A stretch of 64,000 nucleotides of DNA from Coturnix japonica (lineage: Eukaryota; Chordata; Aves; Galliformes; Phasianidae), in the NCBI RefSeq assembly GCF_001577835.2, contig NC_029520.1:44116093-44180092 (forward strand), in the 5' to 3' direction. Every line of letters starts with the position of its first letter. Positions within the stretch are counted from its first letter, which is position 1. The notes under the pieces were generated by a model, which was not told the DNA's origin, made no database searches, and was given only the letters and a program-made list of their open reading frames with translations. Made by a program: the position numbers and the translations under genes. Positions 44,931 to 55,500 of this stretch are shown here, piece by piece.

Positions 44931-47900
44931 GTAAAGAAATAAAGCGGTGCTTTTTGTTGGAAGCAGGTAGCTGTGTTTCCTTGTTGCTAAGCTAGCTGGC
45001 AGGTTGCGATGCTACAAATGGGAGTCTGCCCACTGGGGTTTCTGAGTAACAGTGTCTTCTTTAATATGCAGACAACATCACCAGGGCAGAGACCACCCTG
45101 ATGAAATTTGGTTGTCTGAGGTCTGTAATCTCTGTTTTTATTTCAGTAGGAGAAAATCAGAGATCAAATGCAATGTGCCTTTTGGAGATATAAAGCAGTG
45201 AGTACTGCCTGGGCAGCAAATCCCGGCATGGCTGATGGAGTCCTGGCTCTGGGCACTGAAGACACAGGGGGGCTGAGGACACAGCTCATGGCTCTGTGGC
45301 AGTGAGGAGGGGCTGTGTGAATGGCATGTGCTTGATCGTGGGTTGAGAGGTATTGACGGCTGTGGGGTTATTTCTGTGCAGGCTTTGAGGAGTGGAGAGG
45401 AAAAAGTAGGTTAGGCATACTTAAAAAAAAAAAGAGGAGAAAAGCATGATTTAATTTTAGATGTTTTTAGAGCATGTACTGCTCAAACCCAGCCTTGTTT
45501 TAAACAGCAAAGCACAGGCACTGGTCTCATTTCTCGTCTGAAATGTGCCTGTCAGATGTAGCAGTGTTGAATACCAAGAGGCTTGGGGTGGTGACAGGCC
45601 GGGTAATCCTGCCGGGTGGGTGGAAGGCACAGCCCAGACCTTTATGTTGGATCTGCTGAATTTGGGCAGCGTGATGCTGGCAGCTATGTGCGTTTCCTGG
45701 GAGGGGCCATGACTCATTTGCTCATCACTGAACTGTCACAAGCAGGGCCAGATTTGAGTCCCAGCAGCGCTCCAGCTCATCCTTCTCTTTCTATGCTGAC
45801 CTCAGGACATGCAGTGGTGTTGTTAGCCTTGTGCTGGCGCTGATAGAGGAATGTCCATCCCAGAAGAATGAATCAAACATCCTCTAATAGGTGCTGTTAG
45901 TGGCTGGGCTCAGCTCAGGGAGTCAACGCTGTCCGTGTTCCCTTTGGGACCTTTACTTTTGTTGGCACAGTTGTAGAGGAGCCGGCCACTTAAGGATAAA
46001 CTTATTTTGCAAAGGAATTTAGAGTTTCAAACTCAGTTTCCAAATAGCCTTCCTGCATTGCTCATGTGCCAACTTTTGTCCCCTTACATGGTACAGCTTC
46101 CAGGGCTGGGACAGCTTTCCTGTGAGAACTGGGATGTTGTTAGTGCTGAATGTGCCTTATGGCTTGTCCCTGTTAGAGCTGAAGCCATCTTTTGTTCTCC
46201 CAAGGAGGCTACAGAACCAGCATCAAACAACTCAGGAGGTGAGACAGATCATAATAAAACCACAGAACAACTTGGGTTGGAAGGCACTTCAAAGCCCATC
46301 CAGTTCCAGTGTCCTGCCATGGGGTGGCTGCCACCCAGCAACTCAGGCTGCCCAGGGCCCCATCCAACTATCTACCTGAGTAAAAAGTTGACTTCCCTCC
46401 TGTTTATAAGCTCCCTTTAAGTGTACCGTAAGGCTGCAACGTGACCTCCTTGGAGTCTCCTCCAAACTAGGTAAGCCCAACTACATCAGCCTTTCTTCAC
46501 AGGAAAGGTGCTCCAGCCCTCTCTGATCATCTTCATGTCCTCTTCTGGACCTGCTCCAACAGCTCCACATCTTTCTTGTGCTAGGGGCCCTAGGCCTGGA
46601 TGCAGTACACCCAATGGAGACTTGCAAGGGCAGAGTAGAAGGGGACAATCATCTCACCCTTGCTCTGTTGGTACAACTCATGGTATGGTTGGCTTTCTGG
46701 GCTACAAATGCTCACTGCTATCTTACATCAGGTTTCTCATCAATTGACATCCCCAGGTCCTCTGAGCTGCTTGCATTTATACTTGAGATTGTGCTGACAC
46801 AGGTGCAGGACCTTTTGATAACCACTGAAGAGCAGCTCTTCAGGATGTCTTTCCTGACCCATAAAACTGACTTAGCTTTCAGCAGGAGGTTGGACCAGGA
46901 ATCTCCTGTGGTTCCTTCTAGCGTGGATTTCCCTATGATCCTGTGTGTGTTTCCTAGCCGTGCTGCTACAGCAGCTTATGGTGCATATTAATACTCCGGG
47001 CTGCTGATGACTTGTGGGTGACTTAGATCTTGTCCTGGGTGCAGAGATTTGGGAAAGGGCAGCTGAGTCAGTTGGCACTGCCCTGTAATGGTGGCAGAGC
47101 AGCCAGGCGTGGGCCACATCCAGTCTTCCTGCATCCCATTTGCAAGGTTACATATTGGTCTCATGCAGCCCAGGGGTAGACAAAATAACCCATCTAGGGA
47201 ACGTAGAGGGAACGTGCTGTCTCCTTGGCTGTACAGCTAAAGCAGCTCTGCCAGTCATAGCTGGGGTATAGCATTACAGCAAGGAGTTCAGCTTGTCTGG
47301 GGCATGGGGCAGCTCTTATGTTCCCAGCTCTTGTTAGAGTAAAAACCTTTGGAAGTTGTTCTCAATAGATCCAACTTATAGTCCAGGCTCCCTCTTGCTC
47401 CCTGAGTGTCACAGCTGGGCCTGTTGCAGGCAGGTGAGCTCCACAGGGCTGCCATTTCCTCTGTGCCAATGCCATTGCTGTGATCCTCCTGCCAGCACCT
47501 CTGCTTATTTTAATTTCTTGGCCAATGTGGCCTGATTGTGACAGGGTTAGAGATTTAGTTTTGGGGTGTGTTCATGTCAGGTGTTCCAGCAGTCTCTGCA
47601 CAGCCCCTGAGAACCTCTCAACAACAGGTGTGACAAATGGCTCCCTGCAACCCTATGAAGAGCATTCCTCTGATTTAATCGTCTCATTTCCCCACAGCCA
47701 GTGCAGTGTGACACAGCAGGAACCCTATAGGACCCCTTTCCCTGTATGCATGCTGTACATATCTGGCCTTGTTCGGTTTTGCCATGCAGACAGTGTGCGT
47801 GGGTCAGTCTATCTTTATCTGAAGCTATTAATATCATGTGGCACTGTACAGAGCCCTTCTTCTTCAGCCTTTGGCAGACTTGGCTGAGCTCCTCAGCACT

Positions 47901-50900
47901 AAAACCCTGACTGCCCAGAGCGCTTCTGCTTATTAGGTACCCTATGGTTGCTTAGGAATATTGAGGGCTCACATCACCACCATGGTGAATCATTTACATT
48001 TGCTCTCCCTCCTAAGTGAAGGCACTTGGTTGGTACTGGAGCCAAGGACATCAGAAGCCCTTCAGAATGAGATGCAATGGGAAATTGGCATGGGGCAGCC
48101 TGTGGCTGCTTCCTGCTGCCAACTGGGAAATGGGTACAGGACAGGTGGCCCGAGGTGACCTGGTGTGTTGTCACTCCTGCATAGGGTGGCTGTATCACTC
48201 TTCCTGCTGGGTCATGCTGACTACACGCTCCCCATCTTTCTTCCAACCTATTCTTGTTTTGGATTAGAAATACAGAAAGTCACTTCTTGGCCCATTTTTT
48301 AGTCTTTATTCTTACATTTTTCTGGGAGCAGACAGATTTTTTGCAGAACAACCGTCATTTCTCCTGCAGGCTGGGAATGGTTGATTATGTTCATCTGAGC
48401 TGTGCACTTCAGGATCGCCTCCTGGAGACTCCCACCACCAGCAGCTGCTGCTTTTTCCCTATATGTAGCAAAGCTTTTCAGAGCTTCCAAGCAGCTGTAC
48501 AGTCACAGGTGAATGCATCCTGTGAAATGCCTGCAGCAACTAGTATGTTTTTAAGCAGCAGTCAGTGAGTGGCCATTTCCAGCTGTACACCACCACCTGG
48601 GTGCTGTCTGTGCCTGCCCTAAAGGGCACAAACAGCACTTCCATGGGTGTGGTGTAAATGACTCTTAGAGGTGCGATTACACTGCACCTGGCTTGATCTC
48701 CAGCCGTGGGGCATTGCTGTACCAGGAGGAATTTAGCTGCTCACCTCCCTACTCTCTCCTGTGGCAGTGATGTAGGGATAGAGGCTGAACACCTTGTTTA
48801 TCTGTCCGTGTTGATGCACTTTCACTCTCTGTATCCACCACCAAGGCTGTAACGTTGTCTGACAGGATTAATGTGTTTTCAATCCCGGTGTCTATTTTAA
48901 GGCGTTGAGATGATCTGGGTGCTGATGTAGGGCTGACAAATTCCCCCAGCATGCTGGAAACACTGCTGCGTGCAGGCATGCTGCTGGGCACACAGCTTTG
49001 TGCTAATCCCCCTCTGTGCCTTCATCTTGCCCTGCTCCATGCTGGCCCTTGCACAAGGCTCTCTCCTCCCCAGCCTCCAGACCTTTGATCCTTGCTCTGC
49101 TTTTGCAATGTACAAAGTGTCTGATTCACAGGGAAGATGCTCTTGTCTGAGCTGAGAGGGGGAGACAGCCCAGTTCTGTGCATTACACCTGGCCCTTTAC
49201 AGCAGGGCTGTGCTGATCCCAGGGCTGGTGCATGTACCTTCCCAAGGCTCTATGTTTTTCCAGCCCTGCCTCAAACCCAAGTGTAATTGCTTTTATCGAT
49301 TCCCTGCAATGCTCACATTCCTCCTCTTGATGTGCTGTGTTGTCAGAGGAATCCAAGAGTTTTTCTCTATCAGTGTTGGCTCAGATACAGGGGTTGGAGA
49401 TTGATATGTCACCAAGAGCAGACAGGTTCAGCAGCTGTGTTTTTTTTGCAGTTCCCCTCATGATCTCCTGCAGAACAACCTGCTGTGATGTGTGTTGGTA
49501 ACTGTCTCCAAATCCTTTCTGTTTCAGGTGGCCTAAGCACAGCAGTGGGGTATCCGCTGGACACAGTGAAGGTACCTGTTGGGGCTTTGCTTCTTGACCA
49601 CAATCTGAACACAAATGGACCATGTGGTGTTAGAAAACTAATCCAGTGACCGAAAGCTTTCAGCTTTGCCACATCAATGTATTTCATTTTGTGTTCTTCT
49701 CTTAAAGATAATGATAATCCCCTTTTGGGGGATGCTTCATTATGGCTGATGAGCTACTTTGCTGCTGCAACATTCGTTGATGGTTTTTAAGTGTGATGTC
49801 TGCATTTCTAAGTTACTCCTGTATTTTTAGGTGAGGATTCAGACTGAGGGGCATTACAATGGCATTTGGCACTGCATTCAAGAAACATACAGGACGGAAA
49901 GAGTAGGTACCTCTCATCAGAGCCACTGGCATGGCTTTGTGTTTCAAAGGGGCAGTGCTGCTGAGGTCAGTGTGGGGAGGACAAGTTGCAGTTGCATACA
50001 AGCATTACCTGGAACAATAATTAGAACGGGATTTAACTTAGCCAGTGATCTATAGGATGGCAATAAGTTTAGGTTCAGCCGTATGTGGGCAGTGGTTTTG
50101 AACATATACTTTCCCACATCACTCCCTCTAAAAAGCCTTTTATTTTCTCTGTTTTCAATCAGGTTTTGGGATTTTACAAAGGCGTGTCAGCATCAGTCTT
50201 CACAGTGTCGCTGATCTCTTCTGTTTCATTCGGCACATACAGAAACTTCCTTTGTAACATCTGCAAGCTGCGCTATGGCACAGCCGATGCCAAGCCATCT
50301 GGGTTGGATGTTTCTCTGGCTGGAGGTGCTGCTGGTGCTGTGCGGGTAGGCAGCAAAGTGGGAAAGCACAACAGGAGGTCTTGTTGGGGCACGCGGGGCT
50401 GGGAAAGCAACTGTTGTTTTCTGTTGAGTGCTCAGCGGGAGGAAGGCTTATTTTCTTGTGACATCCTGCCCTAAGGCCTTGGCAAAAGAAAGCAAAACTA
50501 AAAGGAAGAAAAACAGCCTGGGAAGCAAAATTTCCAAGTGGTTTTAATTGTAGGTTTATGTAAGAAAGACGTAAGCTGGTGTGCAAAGCGCAGGCTGGTG
50601 ATTCGGTAGGGACAGAGGCCAGAAAGACCCTACTGGTCACTGAGGGCTGCCTGTGTGTATTTCATTCCTGCATAAAAGGTTTCGAAGAGAGCAGAAAGTC
50701 ATCTCCTTTCCTGCGACTCCCAAAGGCTGGAGCAGCTGGCACCTGGAGGAATCAATGCCTGTGACTGATGGTGATGTGGTGTGGGGTGCTCAGGGGCTGT
50801 TTCCCATAGATGATGGGATGATGGATGCTTGTGGTGTCTGTGAGCATCTGCAGACACTCCAGCCCCAGTGCCCCGTGTCAGAAACACATGCAGTCACAGG

Positions 50901-52521
50901 CAGATGGAGGCAATCCTCTTACAGGCAGTCCAGATGGCCAGGTCAGTGGGTGTTTCCCAGTAAGTGGTGACTCTGCTTAGCACAGGCTGTTTTCTGATAG
51001 TTATGGCCCTAGTTCCAAGTGCAGATGTACAAAAGAGCCCTGATGTATACTACATCAGAGAGCCGAGCACATCCCCTTGCTGTGCCCATCTGGTTTCCTA
51101 GCTAGCTAACATCCTTTGTGGGTCTCTGCCTCACCATGCAACCTGCACAGTGTAGCGCCTGCTTTCCTGGGTCAAGTTAGCATGGATGGAGTGAAGCAAG
51201 ATGCAGCTTGCTTGCTTCATTCTCCTACTGAAAAGTAGGAGATGTAATTTGAGGGGTCAGGCAGGAGTGGGCTCCAACACGCAGTTGAGATGTGAAGATT
51301 TTAAGCTTCATCCTCTAATTTTTCAGGTTGTGCTTATGACACCCAGTGAAGTAGCTAAAGTTCGAATGCAGACCCAGAGGAACCCCCATCCCTCTGTCAC
51401 ATCCTCCCAGCCCTTTTCCAAGCCAAAGTACCGAGGGTCTCTGCACTGTCTGAAGGTGATTGCCAAGGAGGAAGGCTTTGGGGGTCTCTACAAAGGCTGC
51501 TCTGCATTGCTGTGCAGGGACTGCTCCTCTTCTGCAATATATTTCCTGACATACACTTCTCTCTGTGACTGGCTCACACCAGCTGAGAAGAACAAACCAG
51601 GTAGGTACTGGAAGGCATTTGACATCACATACAAAAAGGACTTACTTTGGGAAGTCATGCTCTCAGGTTGCTGCATCAACAAGAGCTGAACTTTGAGAGT
51701 CTGACCTTGTCCCTCAGCAACTTCTCTCCCTGCAGAAGACTGTTCACAACACCCTCAGGTACTTAGAACATGGGTACAACATCCCCTCAATGCAGAAATG
51801 GGATGTGTAAGTGGAGATGAAACATGGGCAAACCTCCCGTGAGCCATTGTGAAGCAGTGCTCAGGTCAGTCTGGAGCTTGAAAATAAAATTCAGGTGCAG
51901 AACAGAAAGAGAAAACCTCCTCAGTTGCAGAGGATATCCTAAAAGCAGATATCCACTTAGAGAAAAGCCCAAATAAGTGAATTTACCAAAAAGCATCATT
52001 CTGAGAGTTGTAAAAATGAGTAGACCTATCTGAAGTGGGTGAGTGCTGTTGGGCTACGTTGCTACTGGTTTGGTGCTGAGGTGGCCCCACAGCTCCTTCT
52101 TCCCTCCTGTCCCTACAACTGCAGTATGAGATTTGAAAAGAGTTAAATAAGAGCTTGGGGAGAATCAGTTTGAGCTGTTGGCACGTGTGAAGCTGATCTC
52201 GCTGCTCTCTCTCTCTCTCTCTCTCTCTCTGCAGGTTTCCTGGTTGTGCTGCTTTCTGGGGGCTCTGCTGGAGTTCTGGCCTGGGGCCTGGCTACCCCCT
52301 TGGATGTCCTCAAGTCACGGATGCAGGTGGATGAGTCAGGACAGCACAAGTACAAAGGCCTCATCCACTGTGCAAGAGAAAGTGTCAGAAAGGAAGGGCT
52401 CAAAGTGCTGTTCAAAGGCCTGGGTTTGAACTGCATCCGTGCCTTTCCTGTGAACATGGTGGTGTTTGTCACATATGAAGCTGTGCTGAGGTTTACAGAT
52501 AATTTTATAAACAAAAAATAG
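44903..52521 (+). CDS. SLC25A47: SLC25A47 mitochondrial carrier, liver type (6 coding exons, complete)
   Basis: Exons 44903-44930, 49528-49571, 49831-49902, 50163-50345, 51327-51600 and 52235-52521 give 888 nt, 295 residues (human 308). Three Solcar repeats with signatures PLDTVK (18-23), PSEVAK (115-120; Glu replaces Asp, as in human PTEVAK) and PLDVLK (222-227). SLC25A47, also called HDMCP, is a hepatocyte-enriched inner-membrane carrier linked to mild uncoupling and to liver energy and redox metabolism; its substrate is debated. The shorter length comes mainly from a compact loop after [12 protein letters not shown], where human has a long Pro-rich insert. All introns are GT-AG, but none of the five donors is GTAAGT. 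Confidence 0.95.
46252..46822 (-). mobile_element. CR1 LINE fragment, antisense (3' region)
   Basis: Read on the + strand it starts with the reverse of the CR1 end (CTTGGGTTGGAAGGCACTTC), then GGGCCCCATCCAAC, GTGCTCCAGCCCTCT, CTGCTCCAACAGCTCCACAT, TTGGCTTTCTGGGCTACAAA and CAGGTGCAGGACCTTTTGAT, all CR1 hallmarks in order. About 570 bp, in SLC25A47 intron 1. Confidence 0.88.
46882..46951 (+). mobile_element. CR1 3' tail, sense
   Basis: GCAGGAGGTTGGACCAGGAA, then TGTGGTTCCTTCTAGCG and CCTATGATCCTGTG correspond to a worn CR1 terminus. Opposite in orientation to the copy ending 60 bp earlier. Confidence 0.6.
49528..49571 (+). CDS. SLC25A47: SLC25A47 coding exon 2
   Basis: 44 nt, the same length as SLC25A29 exon 2: [14 protein letters not shown]. 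Acceptor TTTCAG, donor GTACCT. Confidence 0.95.
49572..49830 (+). other. SLC25A47: SLC25A47 intron 2
   Basis: 259 bp, nothing notable. Confidence 0.9.
49831..49902 (+). CDS. SLC25A47: SLC25A47 coding exon 3
   Basis: 72 nt: [20 protein letters not shown] then RTER. Acceptor TTTTAG, donor GTAGGT, with a second GT (GTACCT) 4 nt further on that would shift the frame if used. Confidence 0.95.
49903..50162 (+). other. SLC25A47: SLC25A47 intron 3
   Basis: 260 bp, nothing notable apart from the doubled donor. Confidence 0.9.
50163..50345 (+). CDS. SLC25A47: SLC25A47 coding exon 4
   Basis: 183 nt, phase 0: [20 protein letters not shown] through AGGAAGAVR. End of repeat 1 and start of repeat 2. Acceptor ATCAG, donor GTAGGC. 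Confidence 0.95.
50346..51326 (+). other. SLC25A47: SLC25A47 intron 4
   Basis: 981 bp of unique sequence; the chance open frames on both strands have no recognisable domain. Confidence 0.85.
51327..51600 (+). CDS. SLC25A47: SLC25A47 coding exon 5
   Basis: 274 nt: [17 protein letters not shown], a short Ser/Pro linker, [11 protein letters not shown] and [20 protein letters not shown] to AEKNKP. Acceptor TTTCAG, donor GTAGGT. Confidence 0.95.
51601..52234 (+). other. SLC25A47: SLC25A47 intron 5
   Basis: 634 bp ending in a CT microsatellite that serves as the polypyrimidine tract. Confidence 0.9.
52205..52230 (+). repeat. SLC25A47: (CT)13 microsatellite in the exon 6 acceptor
   Basis: Uninterrupted CT x13 followed at once by GCAG and exon 6. 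Confidence 0.97.
52235..52521 (+). CDS. SLC25A47: SLC25A47 coding exon 6 and stop
   Basis: 287 nt: [32 protein letters not shown] and [19 protein letters not shown] to TAG at 52519-52521. The acceptor's pyrimidine tract is a pure CT repeat. Confidence 0.96.
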
Positions 52522-55500
52522 CTGATGCAGCTCGAACAAAAAACGTATTTTGTTCAGTTTGGTTTTGGAGCCCAACACACACACTGAGCTCTCCACTGAT
52601 GGGCAGCACTTGAAGCAGAGGCATTTCAGCACAGCATTGACCAACAGCCTCATTTCCCTCTCATAGGACTACATACTCATCAGGGAGGCTTGCACTTGTG
52701 CACAACCTCCCTTTTATCTTGTTAATGTACTGTAGCCACTGCTTAGGCCACTCAAATATTTGATATTTATGTTTCAAAAAGCTGCCGGTCTAGGCTGAGA
52801 TTTTGGTAAAGATTTAATTCTATTTTCTACCAGCACAGAAAAAAGTCTTAACTACTGAGGCAGAAATCAATGGTTTTGCGTACAATATAACACTACACCA
52901 CACGTTCTCTTTATATGCAATGCTGTAAGGTATCCACCGAGCACTCTCCATATCTGTGTTTCCAGCCTGAGCAGGCAGGATGTAATTCTGCCCAGGTACT
53001 CTACAATTACACCCCTTCAGTGGAAGCTGAAATACGAATCTCTTTCTTTTCCAGTTGTTCTTTTAATGAGTGGCAGACTTAGTCTGCTTTGATTGTCGAT
53101 CCTGCTTCAGGAGTAAAACAGATGGTTTTGTTTCCATGTTTCTCCCTGTATGGTGACACCTGGAACAGAACGAATCTACTGATCTGCTACTGAATCTGCT
53201 TTCTTGTTTTTGGAGGGAAAAAGGAAAGCTGCTTTTTAAAGGACTTCTTTTAGGGCTGATAACCTTCTGGCCCCCTTTTACAAGCTCATAGCATAGACTT
53301 GGCTACACATACAGTGATTTTTTGCAGTACACACAACTTGGCAGCTACTTTGAACAGGGAAGAATTAATCTTGTACTAGAAGGACGAGTTCAGAAATGTC
53401 AGGTGCTACTAGGAAGGAATAAAGGTGATTTCTTTCAGAGAGAAGCTAGTAAGAAATTCCAGAGCTGTCCTTCTGAAACCTAAAGCCTTCAGCAGTTTCA
53501 GCTGTGCTATCAAACAGCTCTCAGAATGTTTGTCTCTTGTGAGTGTTAATCTCTCACATGTGATCCAAGAGCAGCTTTAAGATACCAGACAGGTACAGAG
53601 CACTGGGGGGGTTGAAAGATCCAGCACAGAGTCTGATTCTATCCCACAGCATGTATGGCCTCAGTAACCTGTGACCCATGCTTAGATCTTTAGGGTGTCA
53701 GCTCCAAACCTCCTTTGGTTTGAAAGTCCTTATAACAGAAAATTTAATGAAGTCTTCATGATTTGGGATTTCTCTTAAGACTAATGCTAAGAGGCTTCTA
53801 CCCTCACCTCTCTATGAGGGATGTGTCTGGCTGAGGGCTGTCCCAGTAGGGTACTAACTCATTCCAGCCCTGTCAGAATATTTTCTGAAATCAAATTCCT
53901 TTATAGCAAATTATTCTCAGCTGACCTTACTTCTCAATCACTACAGCCTGTGAACAGGCAGCAAAATACATAGCTGTATGTCCAGCAAAACAACCATTTA
54001 TTATTAGATAGCGTTGATACTGTCTGTGGTCAGCCCAAGGCTTGAAAATAAAGCCTAATCAAAAGTATCCCAACTTTCCCCAATAGCCTCAAGCACTCAG
54101 ATGACTAGGAATGTCTCTTGTGGTGGGCATGACTTACACACAGCTTGTTTCAAGAAGCACCAATTACAGATGAATTGGAAAATTAGTGGGCCCAGCTGTG
54201 GAAGCCTGTGAGAGTGGCTGAGAACAGTGAGCCTCTTAAAGGTACTCAGTGTAAAAAGCAGGTTCTCCTTGGGCACGAATGGATAAATACAACATAAGAG
54301 GTAAGTTGTATCTTACCAATCTTATCAATTTGTTTTATGTATCTTTACTGCTTGCACTATGTAGTGTGCTACGGCTCCTTACTGGAAAAAAAGATAACAA
54401 ACCCAATATACCCAGGGTCTGACTGACCACCTGCTTTGAGACAAGATCTCACAGTATCAAGGTGAATTAGCCACCAGGCAAAGGTATTGAATGTACGAGT
54501 ACTGTAAACCTAGGCATGTAAATAAGAACCAACTTTTCTTTAATGATGTGACATGGCATTTATATTGTGTACTCAACTCCATATGCAACAAGTTGTTTGC
54601 CTTGTAGATTTCAGAACTTGGCTGCTCTATTTTCTGATTACTTTGTACTGCCTTGACCTTCAGCTTCTGTATTTGCTGCTCTGATAATCGCAGAACTATT
54701 TATTCTGATACATTATCTAGCTGAAGGCCAGCCAGCAGAATGAAGACACCACATAGCTCTCTGCAGAGACAATTTCTTTCAGAAACAAACTTGCTGGCCT
54801 TGAATAAAGAAAGCTTTCTTGAGAAGGCGCATTGGGCTTCATGTCATTGATAGCTCCTGTTTTGTTTTGTTTTTTTTCTTTCTTCTTCTGGCAATGTTTA
54901 AGAATATCCAGGTAGGTTTCAATGTGCCTCTTTGTGACTGGCAGAGTAATGGGAAGCTGTTCACAATTCATGTTCCTTTCTAACTGCAATGGTGGAGTCA
55001 CATTTAAGTATTTTATGTCAGACCTATGGAAACGTTGCTCTAATAGGTCACATTGACTTATCTATTTCTGAGCTGGCTGCTATGTAAGGAAATTCAATGT
55101 CCAGTCTTGCTTGCAACTAGTTAATCTTTGGAGGACTGACCCTCGTTACTTTGCTCTGGTAGCAAGATGGAGGTTACTCGTTAAGCTCAGATAAATGGGG
55201 TTATAAAGCACTCTGTTTCACTGTTTGAAAGGCACCGGACAACAAAACAGTGATCAAGTCCTTGTGATGACTGAACAATAGAGAAAGTGTAAATGAAGCC
55301 TATTAAAAGTTCAATAAATTAATTCTGCTATCGTTTTACTTTCTAAAACTTTGGGATGAGATCTTAACTGCTGCGTTACTAAATTAATCCATGTGCTTAG
55401 TTAGAATAAAACACGTGGCTGTTTCTTCTTAAAGCACATTTCCCCTCCCCGAATAACCACATTTTTAGTTAGTGAAATATATCTTTAAGGACAGATCTGC

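Larger units (their letters stand above)
44931..49527 (+). other. SLC25A47: SLC25A47 intron 1
   Basis: 4.6 kb. Contains an antisense CR1 (46252-46822) and a short sense CR1 tail (46882-46951). An 80-codon minus-strand open frame at 48749-48991 is unexplained. Otherwise unique. Confidence 0.85.
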
